Shown: one piece after another, positions 36,158 to 48,800 of the stretch
Layout: every line of letters starts with the position of its first letter
Numbering within the stretch: the first letter of the stretch is position 1
DNA from: Eucommia ulmoides
Taxonomy: Eukaryota; Streptophyta; Magnoliopsida; Garryales; Eucommiaceae
Assembly (NCBI GenBank): GCA_016647705.1
Contig: CM028335.1
Location: 2,170,001-2,234,000, forward strand
DNA length: 64,000 nt
Reading direction: 5' to 3'
Position numbers and translations under genes: made by a program
Notes under the pieces: model-generated
Told to the model about the DNA's origin: nothing
Database searches by the model: none
Seen by the model: the letters and a program-made list of their open reading frames with translations, nothing else

Positions 36158-36640
36158 TAGGTAAGGGTGGTCATGGGCACGACCAAGCTTAGACTAGGGT
36201 ATTACAAAAAATTGCTAGAGCCGACCCTATGGTCGTGCCTCAATTCCATGCCCAAATCCGGTCCTATAAAAAAAAACCTAAATCCAGAGCCCGGCCCTAT
36301 ACCAAAAACCTAAGCCCTAGAAAAATAAGCCCAAAACCCTAAAAAAAATAAGCGCAAAGCCCTGAAAAACCCTGAACTCTAGAAAAAATCTAAACCCAAA
36401 GTCCTATGGTTGAATGTGTGTGTGTATTGTGTATGTATATATATATATATTTTAATTATTCTTCGAATTGGGCCGACCCTAAAATATTTTGGCCTTATCC
36501 AAGCTCGATCCTAAAATTGATCGGGCTTTAACACTTAGGCCCAAACCCTGTCCATGGGCTTAAAGCTAAAGCTTAAGTTCTAAAAAAATAGGGCCGAGCC
36601 ATTCGGACCGGGTAGCCCCGGGCCTATGACCCCACCTAAA
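36158..36640. mobile_element. Foldback element upstream of RH57
   Basis: taggtaagggtggtcatggg and gggcctatgaccccaccta are inverted ends. Inner words about gccgaccctatgg and gggccgagcc match the family of 20911-21375. It ends about 130 bp before the promoter motifs of RH57. Confidence 0.65.
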
Positions 36641-36689
36641 ATTAGGTGGTTCGTATTATTATCGGTATTGTTATATTGGGCAATGGTAG

Positions 36690-36815
36690 ACCAAATTTAG
36701 CCAGGCTCTTAATTACTAAAATTAAAGCCCAAACCCAGAAACAGGCTTCACCTGTTTCAGGCGATATAGCAGAATCCGGAGAAGAGAGTTACCGCCCACA
36801 GTATAAACCCTAGCT
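36690..36815 (+). promoter_or_regulatory. RH57 promoter with site II-like and telo-box motifs
   Basis: An AGCCCAAACC (site II-like, reverse of TGGGCT) occurs near 36728. A TATA-like agtataaac is fused to a telo-box aaaccctag (36805-36813), and the ATG is 160 bp downstream. The pairing of telo-box and TGGGCY elements is known from plant genes for ribosome biogenesis and translation, which fits this helicase. The start site is not measured. Confidence 0.5.
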
Positions 36816-36972
36816 TTACTGCACTGATCGACGGCGACACAGACCGGCTCGACGGGAACGGCGAAGGTCTCTTGAGATTCAATTCTTCACATTGTCTGAG
36901 AAGAAGAATTTATACTTCGCAAATTACAGACACGGAGCTTGGCTTAGTGTTTTTCTTTTTTGGTCTTTGAAG

Positions 36973-39900
36973 ATGAGCAGAGACTCTTCTTTTCTATTCT
37001 CAGGCATTCATTTTGATCGTACGAAGTTCGCCAGCGATTTTTCCAGATTCAAGGTATGTTTATGTATCTCTTATTATGTTTGGCTGCCGAATTTGTGTGT
37101 TGAATGGTTTTTCTATTGGCTTCCGAGAAAATTAAGGAAAAATGTGGCATTGATTGAGCTGTTTTTACGCGTTCTATGGGCTTCGAAATTCCGGAGTTTT
37201 TTTTTTTTTTTCCTTCTTTTCTTGAGGTCGAATATCAGCGTGTTCACTATAATCAACAGATAAATTCTTTTGAATATTCGCTTAGGATAAAAAACAAACT
37301 GAGGATTCAGTGGAGAAGCCGCAATTGGTTGATGGCGGGAACACTGAAGTGGAAAGGGAAGCAATTAGTGTGAAGAAGAGGAAGAGGAAGGCAGCTGATT
37401 CGGGTACTTTGTGCTAATTATGTCTGTTTATCTCATGAAAGCTATAATTTATTCAGCTTGTTGAAAGCTACTTTTGGGTTTTCTTTGTTTTTTGCTCTGG
37501 TTTTAGAACCGGTGGAAGGATTCAATGTGTTCAAGAGTTCAAAATTGGAATCTGTAACCGAAGAGAATGAAGCGACTGAAGATGAAGTTCGTAACAGAAA
37601 GAAAGAATTTCACAAGCAAATGGAGGTTCTACCTTCTCTCATTATTTCCCATATATAATTTGCTTGATATCTTGCAAGCACTATTTATTTCTATTCTAAT
37701 TGTGTACCATGTGCAAGCTTTTTATTTTGGATCTCTTATACTTCACTTTTTTTTTTTTTTTTTTCCTTTGGTTTTCATTTCATATGAATTGAGTATAGCG
37801 GGATGCCCTTCTGCGGAAGAAACATAATATTCATGTCTCGGGAAGTAATGTCCCCTCTCCTCTTCAGGATTTTGCAGACTTAAGATCAAGGTATTTCATG
37901 GGAATTTCTTTAATTTGTTGTTAAGAACACTACAAGAAATAGATCCTCAAATGGATGTTATTGTAGAAATGATCAGTACTAGCATTATATATTTTATTTC
38001 TATACAAGAGGGTCAAGTAACCATGTAAAGTTTTCCCTTTGTCGTTCTTTTTCCTTGTTATACTTTCAGTGCTGTCGATATCATTAGCTGGTTTATTCTT
38101 CCATTTATAATTTAAAAAAAAGGAAATTTTTTGCGTGCACTTCAGCTTCACCTTCCTTACAAAAATCAGAGGAAATGGATTTTCCATGTTGTCTATGAAG
38201 TAAATAAAGGCCTCAATCCATGAACTGTTTGATATTTTATGTGTACGGAGAAGTACTAAATTTCATCTTTGGCTAAAATTGTTAATATATTTGGTCTTGC
38301 ACAGATATAGATGTAAACCATATTTGTTGCGCAACTTTGCTAAGCTTGGATTCAAAGAACCAACACCGATTCAAAGGCAGGCGATTCCACTCCTCCTATC
38401 TGTATGATCTTTCATTAAAGCTCTTTTTATAGTACCTTGTTTCTCCCCTTTTGCATGAAGCAATGTTTATAACTTTATGGGCCTTACCTCTTCATTTGCA
38501 TCTGTATTTTGTTGAAACTTCCAAGCCTTAATGCTGAATTTCTGCAAATTTGATGCACTGATGCTTACAATGTTCTCTTCGTTTATTTCTTTTTCTAATT
38601 GATTTTGTTTTATATTTTTTGACAGGGACGTGAGTGCTTTGCCTGTGCTCCAACTGGTTCCGGCAAAACATTGGCTTTTGCCAGTCCTATGCTTATGAAA
38701 CTCAAGGTACTTCTGAATTCATTTAAGTTGCTTTTGTCACGGTTTCTTCAATCTTCTAATGGTTATTTCCATGCAATAGCATGCTTCAAAGGATGGTGTT
38801 CGAGCTGTTATCCTTTGTCCTACACGAGAGTTAGCTGCTCAGACGGCAAGAGAGTGCAAGAAGTTGGCTTCTGGGAAGAAATTTTATATCAAATTGATGA
38901 CCAAGCAACTTGCTAAATCTGCAGATTTTTCGAAACTTCATTGTGATATACTTATATCAACACCCCTTCGGTTACAATTCACTATTAACAAAAGGAAGCT
39001 TGATTTGAGCAGGTGAATACTCTATAGCATTCACTTACGTGATGACATTGCAAATTATTTCTTATGGCCCTTCATTAAATTTAATGAAGATAAAACGTGC
39101 AATTCTCCTATCAATTGAAGCACCTTGAAGTAATGCACCCCCACAAAATGAAGAGAGAGAAAAAGGAAAAAGTAATATGCATCAGCATGTATTATCATCT
39201 GAATGCTGCTGCTTATGTGCAGGGTTGAATACCTAGTCCTGGATGAATCTGATAAACTGTTTGAGCTGGGCATGGTGGAGCAGCTTGATTCTGTAGTCAA
39301 AGCTTGTTCAAATCCTTCAATATTGCGTTCATTGTTCAGTGCTACTTTACCTGATTCAGTTGAAGAGCTTGCACGCTCAATCATGCATGATGCTGTTCGA
39401 GTTATTATTGGCAGGAAGTAAGTATTACACATTGTTACTAAATCCATGATGGAAAGCAGGAAAGGTGTATGTTGTTCCTCGATCTGCAAGCCAAAAGAGT
39501 TGTATAGTCTATTTCAAAGGCATTTATATATATATATATATATATATATTTGTTCTCAGATACCTGCTTATTTTTGCAGGAATACGGCTTCTGAATCGAT
39601 AAAGCAAAAGTTGTTATTTGTTGGAAGCGAAGAAGGGAAGCTTCTCGCTCTTCAACAAAGCTTTGCAGAGGTATGAAGGTGAAATCCACGGGTGGTTGTC
39701 TATCATTTTATGCCTATAGTCTATAACTTTAAAAATTGAAAGAGGACTTGTCCGCAAGGTTTTTCGTTATAATGCTTAAATAGTGAATAAGCAAATATAG
39801 CTAACTTATTTGGTTGTTATGCTATGAAATCAAGACGCTAGCTTTGGTTGATACATGCCCCTTGTTTCCATTTGTCAATTTCCTCCTGGATTTACTCAAA

Positions 39901-42177
39901 TAAGCAAAGTTAATGGTTATATTTGTTTTAGTTGTTTCAATCAATCATGCACATTTATGAGACAGATAGGAATGATTTGATTGGTTTGAAGTTAACTGAA
40001 GGGATGACTCTTGAACAATCTGTATGGCATAAAAAGGATTCATTTATCCTCAAATCATTGCAATTTTTGCTCGATTCATTAATTCTTTCTGCATTTTAAC
40101 CTCTTGGATTCATGTCATTCTTCCATCCAGATTTTCCTGTCTGCTAAATTAGAAGTTCCAAATCTTGCTACATGATTAAAGTAGTCAAAACTCCATGCTC
40201 TTTTTTTATTGACAGCCTCTTGCTAAAGCAAGGTAAGGTTGCGTACAATAGACCCAACTAGTCCCACCCTTCCCCGGCCACCATGCATAGTGGGAGTTTT
40301 GTAGCACCAGACTGCCCTTTTTTATGAACACTAATGATACTTTTGACACATTTCACATCATGTTAGATTTATTCTGCATGGACTGATCAAGTAGTTTATG
40401 CTTGTTGCACAATATTTAAGTATTTTATTTAGATTTAAAGAAGAGATATCTTTGTATGCATGAAAAAAAAAACATCACCCAAGAGTTGGCTATTTATGTC
40501 ATTTTTTGTACTTTGAAGTGGGAAAAAGTACTTTGTCCTGGTTGATGCTTTGCCTTTTGCTGCTTGACTTATCCATCTTATATTTACAAGCAGAGTCTGA
40601 ATCCGCCAGTGCTGGTATTTGTTCAAAACAAGGAAAGGGCAAAGGAACTCTACCAGAAACTTAAATCTGATGAAATTAGAGCTGATGTAATACACTCCGA
40701 TTTGTCTCAAATAGAGGTAACCATGACCCATTTTTACTGATATAATCAAACTCCTGAAGTAAATTGTGTACTTCCCTCATCACAAACGCCACCTTTGGTC
40801 GATACCTACCAAATTGATGGTTGTGATCTTTCCAACAAGTATATATGACTCAGAATATGTTAATGTTGACATTTTTTTTTTACTTAAAATGCAGCGTGAA
40901 AATGCTATCGATAACTTCAGAGCTGGAAAAACATGGGTTTTGATTGCAACCGATGTTATTGCCCGGGGTATGGATTTCAAAGCCATCAACTGTGTGGTTA
41001 ACTATGATTTCCCAGATTCTGCTGCTGCTTACATTCACAGGATCGGTATGTCACCCAACCTTGTCATGATGCATCTCTCTGTAGTTGGTTGATATTATAA
41101 ATTTAGGGCCTGTTTGGTTATTCTTTAATTTGAAAAATTTAGAGTAAGTTATAGCTTTAAAAGTCAACTAAAATTAAAACAATTAGGGCCCGTTTGGTTA
41201 TCTAAATTATCCTATTTTACGAATCATCTTATTTTTTTGATGAATTGATTTTAATATTTCTCCATTCACATATGATTTAAAAAATTTATGTATTGTTTGT
41301 TTGGAGAAGAAACATATAAGGGCCCGTTTGCTAATTTTTTTTGTTTTGTTTAACTTAGGCGAATGCTAAAAAATGGGTGAAAATAATTTTTTCATCTAAA
41401 ATTTACATGAATGGACAGAACTACCCTTTATTTTGATTTTTTATTTTATTTTGTCTTTATTAGAAAAAAAGAAAAATAGAGGTAGAGAGAGAAACAGAAC
41501 TAAAGAGAAAATATTAGTTTTTTTCGTTCATTAACCTTTAAATATCAAATTTAAATTTAAATTTAAAAATAAAATAAAATAAAATATATTTGTTTTACAT
41601 TTTTAGAATAAAACGTGAGTTTCTCCTTCAAGAGTGGAAGGGGGTAATGTATAGGTTTTTAAAATAATCAACTAATTATAAAATAGTAAAATTTGCGAAT
41701 TGAAGGACAACCAAACGGGCCCTTAAACTTTTCCGTTTTCAACAAACAATACGTAAATTTGATTATATCATAGTTAAATGAAGGAAAATAAAGACCAATT
41801 GATCAAAATAGGGTAACTCAGGCAACCGAACGGACCCTTACTATCTGGCTCCCATCACAAAATAAAAGAGCAGTTAGACCATAACTAAAATGGATTCATG
41901 TTTTTTAGAATCTGTGAATTGAAGAACAAGCAAACAAGCCCTTATCTATGCTTTTGATGTAGGTCGGTCCGGTAGGGCGGGGAGAAGCGGGGAAGCGATA
42001 ACATTATATACAGAAGCAGACATACCATTTCTGAGAAACATAGCAAATGCAATGCAATCCTCAGGTTGTGAGGTTCCCTCTTGGATCATGTCTTTGCCCA
42101 AAAAGAAGTGGAAGAAGCACAGGCCTCAAAGAGACTCCATACCAACCAAACCACCCCCAGAAGATGAAGAAGAGTGA
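36973..42177 (+). CDS. RH57: DEAD-box RNA helicase of the ROK1/DDX52 type (RH57)
   Basis: Twelve coding exons: 36973-37053, 37286-37403, 37507-37625, 37799-37890, 38305-38401, 38626-38706, 38780-39012, 39223-39417, 39580-39670, 40594-40716, 40895-41045, 41963-42177. All phases agree and give 531 residues. Members act in early 18S pre-rRNA processing in the nucleolus. Motifs in order: basic KKRKRK (about residue 57), Q motif GFKEPTPIQRQAIP, motif I APTGSGKT, Ia PTRELAAQ, Ib TPLRL, II DESD (the ROK1/DDX52 variant of DEAD), III SAT, IV VFVQNKERAKELY, V ATDVIARGMDF, VI HRIGRSGRAGRSG. The basic C-terminus KKKWKKHRP and an acidic end follow. All catalytic motifs are intact. Intron 9 contains a truncated SINE, and intron 11 (917 bp) is almost wholly nested foldback elements. 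Confidence 0.97.
40213..40322 (+). mobile_element. 5'-truncated Au SINE in RH57 intron 9
   Basis: gacagcctcttgc, aaggtaaggttgcgtacaat, agaccca, cccttccccggccacc, gcatagtgggag and ccagactgccctttttt follow the 3' two-thirds of plant Au SINEs, including the T-rich end. The tRNA-like head is missing. Same orientation as the gene. Confidence 0.85.
41105..41943. mobile_element. Nested foldback elements filling RH57 intron 11
   Basis: At least three layers: outer gggcctgtttggttattc with caaacaagcccttat; inner gggcccgtttggttatc (41188) with caaccaaacgggccctt (about 41709-41725); and between them a piece (about 41330-41660) that is the reverse complement of part of the POP4 intron 4 element. Another end, caaccgaacggaccctt, lies near 41822-41838. 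No coding frame. Confidence 0.7.
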
Positions 42178-42702
42178 ACTTTAATTCTCTCATATAGCTT
42201 TGGAAGAACCATTCCGTGGATTATATTTTTGTGCCTACTTGAGGGGATGAAAAATTGAGTTACGATATGATAGCTGAGACACCTTTGTCATTTGGCCTTA
42301 TATGACCGGCGTATCCTATAATTTGAATAATATTTAGAGAAATTTGGTGAAAAGTCTCATCTCATAAAACCATCACTTTGCGGGGTCTCTGTAACAATGA
42401 TTTTTTAACACATGAAATAGTCATAAGAAAATTATTTTTTGAATCTTGAGACTTTTCTATAAAATTCTCTAATATTTATGACAATTTTTTTTATCGTATT
42501 TTGACGATAAAAGCTCTTGTAATATAATAATTTTTATTTTTGGTTTTATTTTTTTTTATTTTTCATTCTCCCTCTTCACTCTTTTATTTTTTAATTTTTT
42601 GTATTATGTTCTGTAATGACATATTTGTCGGCATCCAATGTCCCAACTCTTTCTCTCAAAAGTGTTTTACTATGGGCATTTGAGACTCTCATTTTGTCTT
42701 GT
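42178..42702. other. RH57 downstream region
   Basis: 3' UTR and AT-rich spacer. About 42345-42475 is the second copy of the dispersed repeat at 25800-25920. No gene seen. Confidence 0.5.
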
Positions 42703-43385
42703 CGTCTTTTGAGATGGAGGAATTCCTTGTGTTACTAATAGGTTCAATGATCTTTCTTAGACCAACTTGGTGCAGGTCACGTGCCCTACAACTTGGCCTT
42801 CGCTTTTTGAGGCATCGTCTACCGACAAGAAAAAAAATCAAAAATCAAAATAAAAAAATAATTTAATCAGAGTATTTTGGTCAATACGTCTTTTGAGATG
42901 GTGGAATTCCTTGTGTTATTAATAGGTTCAATAACCTTTCTCAGATCAACTTTTGGATAACTAGAAGGCGAGTAACTCTGCTTTGAACAAATCGAAAACA
43001 CAATCAACCACCAACTTGGTGTAAGCCATGTGACCTACAACTTGGCCTTTGCTTTTTGAGGCATCGTCTACCGACAAGAAAAAAAATCAAAATAAAAAAT
43101 AAAAAAATAATTTAATCAAAGTATTTTTGTCAATACGTCTTTTGAGAGAGTGGAATTCCTTGTGTTACTAATAGGTTCAATGACCTTTCTCAGACTAACT
43201 TTTAGATAACTAGAAGGCGAGTGACTCTGCTTTGAACAAGTTGAAAACACAATCAGCCACCAACTTGGAGCAGGCCACGTGACCTACAGCTTGGCCTTCG
43301 CTTTTTGAGGCATCGTCTACCGACAAGAAAAAAAATCAAAATAAAAAAAAAAAATAATAATTTAATCAGAGTATTTTTGTCAATA
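42703..43385. repeat. Three-copy tandem repeat of about 250 bp
   Basis: Copies start at cgtcttttgaga: 42703-42886 (184 bp), 42887-43135 (249 bp) and 43136-about 43385. Shared words are ggaattccttgtgtta, ggcatcgtctaccgacaag and aataatttaatca. The first copy lacks about 65 bp between two ccaact/tcaact words, so it was shortened by deletion at microhomology. No frame persists through the copies. Confidence 0.92.
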
Positions 43386-43644
43386 AAATACGATATGTGC
43401 GTTATCTCAATTTAAAAAATAAAAAATTGACGCCTAAAACCCTTGAACATCGATGCTCAAACCTCAACCGCGGGTTTTGTATTTGCTTGTTAAATTTCCA
43501 CAATTATAAGGTATTTCCACTTCATGAAATTGGTTTTGTATTTGCTTGTTAAATTTAACATCCCCGTAGAAAAATCGATAAAGTTGATAAACAATGGAAT
43601 ATATACCTCTCATAGTGGTTTTTTGTGGTGTCTTATGGCATTAA

Positions 43645-43845
<201 letters not shown>

Positions 43846-43865
43846 TAGTACCTGTTTGGTTCGCC

Positions 43866-44045
43866 CCCAAACCTTGTGGTTTCATGACTAAAAAGTAATT
43901 GGTTCTGACCCTTGATGTGGGGACGTGTTTAAGTTTGTGCAATTGAAACAAATGTGAACCTAGAGGGATTAAATGTATAATTTGACAGATCTCAGCTCCA
44001 TATCAACACCAACCCCATATTTTAGGGATCAAAAATATATTTTTT
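43866..44045. repeat. Dispersed repeat fragment (S1FA-intron family)
   Basis: Words ttgaaacaaatgtgaacctagaggg, ttaaatgtataatttgac and catattttagggatcaaaaata match 23450-23514 and 940-1060. Confidence 0.6.
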
Positions 44046-44339
44046 TCGATATTTTTTCTCAGTATATAAATATAATGAAAGTTTAAATTAATTTTAATTT
44101 TTTATTTTTTTTTCTTTCTTGGTTTTATTGTAAGGTGTGTTTCAACTAGCTCACAAACATCTCAACTAATTACCTTCTCAGACAATTTTGAGGATGCATT
44201 TTCTCACATTGGTCTGGTGCATTCAGGATTAAATTCAACAGTTGTTGAATGGACCAAATTGCCTCCATTTTCAACCTTTTAACATAAGAAGCGAATATAT
44301 GAATGTTTGGGGGGTCGAAAGTGTAATTAACTCATAATT

Positions 44340-45075
44340 TCTTATTATGTTCTTCTTCACCACCGAAATCGCCGCCATCGGCCGTCATCTCAGTCGTCCT
44401 TCCTTCCTTCTCTCTCTCTCTGTTGTTATTCGGCCGAAGTCCTCCCCAACCCAAGTGTCCCGGCGAAAATCCGCGTAATCGCCGTCGTCATATTAGCTAT
44501 GCTGCTTCTTCCATAGGCTGCCCCTCTCTTGCTCTCTCGGCCGCCGAAACCACCTACCACCGCCAGAGACGGCTCTCTACCACCAGGTTCTCTCTCTCTG
44601 TCTCTCCCTTGTTTCTGTATCTGCTATCAGTTTGGCTGCATTGGCGAACACCATAACCGATTCTTACTCTTCGATCAATTAATTATCTCTGTTTCTGAAT
44701 CATAATTGGTCAATTTTGAACCCAAAATTATATCTGGAGCGATGACGAAATTCGAAAATATGAATTTGGGTGAACTCATGAATCATAAATTCCCGAATGT
44801 TTGGTGAATTCAAGCAATTTTTTGCCTGTGGAATAGTCTACATTTATGATTTGGTTGTTGTTTCTTGTTCATCCCTCCAAATCCTGTCCGAGTCTGTAAC
44901 CAAATCGATTTCGAACCCGCTTTACAATCCTAATTTCACCCTTCTTCACCAACACATAAGAGGTCTTCTTCCCCCATCTGGATACAAGTGAAATTTCTAG
45001 GGTTCTATTGAGGTTCCAATCTGATTCGTCTACAGCTCTCACTTTCTTCAATTCGTTTCATCCACCAGTCCCAGC

Positions 45076-45106
<31 letters not shown>

Positions 45107-45818
45107 TTTGAATACGCTCTCAACATAGCAGCAACAGCAGTGGTTCCATCACCATCGCCATAGCTCCATCTCCGTCGGAGCAACTGGTATTTCTTCTTCT
45201 CTCTCCCTCCCTGCTTTCGCCGTTCCATTTTTTTCCAGTTGGGGTTCATTTGGTATAACTAAGCTAGGTTTTATCTTTTGTAATTTGTTTAATTTTCTGC
45301 ATTTGGTGTTATGGTTAGAGTTGAAGAAGAAGAACCAATTAGGGTTAAAATCTGAGAAGCACCGACACACTGCCAACACGTGTTGGGGCGTGTCCCTTCT
45401 TTTTACTTTTTATTTTAGATTTCGACACGGCGCCGATACGCGAGATGACACTTCAGAGGCGTGTCATTGTTTTTTTTTGGAGGGCGTTATTATTAACTTA
45501 TTGTAATTACATTATTACTGAAGGTGTATCTTATAGATTGCTATTGCCTTGTAGAAGAAATTAGGTACTTTTTTTTCCCACTGTTCTTTTTGCCACTTTA
45601 TTACATAAATATAAGATCATGCTTCGACTGGCATTTGCCCGACATGGGGTGACATTGACCTGGCGATTTCTCTAGCTGAATGAGGGATCCATTTTTAAAA
45701 CATTGTTGCTATTCTATTGGCTATTCTGATTACATGCTTCTAATTTATGTAATTTATTGCATGGTTCAAGATTGCGCGTGTTTATTGCAAAAGGTAGACT
45801 AGAACGTTATTGGCCTCA
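44340..45818 (+). other. Presumed promoter and 5' leader region of POP4
   Basis: CT-rich, CG-containing blocks (44345-44600 and 45060-45210, including a (CT)n tract at about 45078-45102) look like a plant 5' untranslated region. A candidate leader exon ends cggagcaactg before GTATTT at about 45186, and an acceptor caaaag precedes 45794. The open frame 44423-44656 shows no known domain and is not called. A segment about 45355-45465 has repeated words like cgacacgg and gcgtgtc, perhaps a transposon scrap. Confidence 0.4.
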
Positions 45819-48800
45819 ATGATGGCCAATATGACGAATCAAGACCAAAAGAAACGCACTTTGGACGCAATAGAGCGGAGGTTCGCTCTAGCTGAAACCG
45901 AGATTCGTCTACAGCAAGAAAAGAGCAAAAAGAGATCAAGTGAAGACAAGAATAAAACGACAACTCACGGCATCAATTCTTCGTCTACTGATGTGCATGT
46001 CATGCCCACGCCCTCACCGAATACTGTTTCTAAGAAAGGTTCTTTCCTACAATTTCCTTTTTCTTTATTTTTATTCTTCGTTGTTTCTAAATATTCTAAT
46101 GAACACGAAACCATATTGTTATATGTATGTGCGCGAGGATGGTGTTTGGTTGTCATTTTAAAATACACTTTTGATTGAGGCATACACGCTATGCATGTGC
46201 AAAAATATGCACTCACACACACTAGGGCTCCCCGTACGTAAAGGCACTATGTTGTAAGTGTAAAAAATAGTAAATAATAAAAACTGGCTATAAAGTACAT
46301 ACATGGAACTCAAAGAGTACAAAATATAATTTAATTCTACCGCTTTGGAAGTGGTGGTGTGAAATTCTTAGGCGGGAATTCCTTCCCCCCAAACAACTTC
46401 CACAATCCAATCTCATCCATCTATTCGCCTCAAATCAATCTCAATCCTTAACGAAAAGACATTTAAAAAAAAGGTCCTAATTTATAATATAGACTAGTAT
46501 ATATCCCCTGCCAAAATACTCTGATTTTAATTCAATGCATAAATCTTGAATATCCTATAATTAGTTGAAGTATATTAATCATGAACATACATTTTGTTTA
46601 GAGTTTGACATATAGTTTCTTAAGAAAATCTAAATCAATGGTTTGAAATGGCTACAATCATCCAATGGTAAAAAAATTCTCAAATATAAAATATTTCCAG
46701 ATTTATAGAATACGTATCTGTGTGTGTTGTGTTTTTTTTTTTAAATATTAAAAAAAAAAACGAGTCTATGAAATGGTCTCTCCCTTAATATATAATTATA
46801 GATAGGCGGCTTATGATAGGCGGTAGTGTTATATTCAGGAGATGATACCTCTGTTCATCAAGCATCATTTTAGAGCCAAGGTCTTGTTATGGTTCTTAGA
46901 GTTGATGTAAACTTGAACATATGTTCATGCTTTTATTTCTCAAAGACAGTTGGGAAGGAATAGTTTTTCTCCTTTTGAGAGTCTGAGAGAGACGAGTCTT
47001 CTTCGCACACCATCACAGTTATTTCTCTATTGGTATTGTGCCTAATGGTTAGCGCTCTTTTTGACTTTGGCTTTTTTAGAGAGCATAATTTGATTATCTA
47101 CTCTCGTATTATTAATACTTCAACACTTATAAATTGTTGGTTTTGGTATTTTGGACAATACATAGAGGCAAGAGCTTTCCCAAAGACCGGTGATCCCTTA
47201 ATAACTAGAAGATAAGCAATAGAAGTTTGGGTGGTGTTTGTTTAGTGTTTCTACTTCTGCCATCCCACTCGCCAAAAATTGGGATGAGATGAGAATTATG
47301 TTTCCATCTGGGAGCAGAATCATGTTTGGTAACAAACGGGGTCTTATTTTCTCTTTTCTGTTTTTGCCTAGCACAGAATTGAGTTAGTTTCTTGCTGAGA
47401 TAAAATTTGGCTTCTATCATTTTTTCAGAATAATGCATTTGCCTAATCCTTTTTTGGTTTGTTTGTAGGAAATTTTTCTTTCTCAGGTTATACTAGTAAA
47501 CAAGGTATGATTTTCTTCTCATAAATCAAATACTATATAAATTATTCAAATATATGTACTTTCAATATGAAAATATGTGTGTGTCTGTTGAAGCGCCTAG
47601 TTCTTTCTTATTATGTGCATCTCTGCGTATATTCTTAATTTCTTACTGAAGGCACTTGGGGTCTTTTAATATACAGATGCAGAACTAAAGGAAGCAACGT
47701 ATTTTCAGCTTTCTCATCCTGTACATGACAATCTGCTGGCAACCAACGTCAAGGTAATGCGTTCGAATTCGCATGTAGAACCAGATATTTGGGCCTTTTA
47801 AGTTTTTTCTGCCCACTGGGTTACCAAGATACGTACATGAAGTCATCTTTCTTGGAATATTTTCATGATTTATACAGGTCTCCAATATAACAGGAACAAC
47901 GGTTGATAGGATATTGCATGAGCTTCTCCAAGGTGGAGATGCAGCCCAGAAATACATGCAGGGATCCAGATGCATGAAAATTGACAATCATGTCCTTCTT
48001 GATAATTTTGTTCAGAAGAGTAGCTTGACTGGTGGCGTTCGTATTAGGGATTTATCGAGCCAACAGTCAAAACGATCTAAAAAGCGCATGTCTTTGAAGC
48101 AAAATAAGAAGTGTGGTTCATTCCATTTGCCTAAAGGGCTCCACAAGTACGTCAACTTTATTTTCTGTGTGGTTATAATTGCTACATTTTCCTTCGCTTT
48201 TGGGTTAATTGCTTTTTACCCCCTTATACTTTGGTCATGTTTCATTTTAACCCCTCTACTTTAAAAATTAATTCATCACCCCTTCTACTCTTGACCAAAG
48301 TGGAAAATTCACATTTTATTGAAAAAAATATAAAATGAATTAATTTCCATTTTTTAATTTAAATTTAATATTTAAAGGTAATAAACGAGAAAAACTAACA
48401 TTTTCTCTCTCTAGTTCTCTTTCTATCTCTACTCCTATTTAACGGCAAAATAAAATGAAAAATTAAAATAAAGGGTAATTTTTGTCCAATTCATGTAAAT
48501 TTTAGATGAAAAAAATTAATTTCACCCATTTTTTAGCATACTCGTTTAAGTTGAACAAAAACAAAGTTAGTTATTTAATTTATTACAAATAGAATGGGGG
48601 TAAAGTGTAGGTTTTTAAAGTAGAGGGGACAAAATGAAACAAGATCAAAGTACAAGGGGGTAAAAGGCAATCAACCCTAATTTTTTTTCCAGGAAGATTG
48701 TTTTTCTTTTCGAATGTTCTGTTTTACCTATTTATTTTTCGTGAGACGGATACGTTTTATACAAATGCTATTCCAAAGTTTGTTTCATCTTTATAATTAA

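Noticed and set aside
42703-43385. CRISPR-like repeated array
   Set aside because: Repeats are 250 bp with no short spacers, and the genome is a plant nuclear genome; a simple tandem repeat.
44423-44656. 77-codon Arg/Ser/Pro-rich frame upstream of POP4
   Set aside because: It sits in a CT-rich leader-like region with no recognisable family; could be an upstream frame but there is no support.
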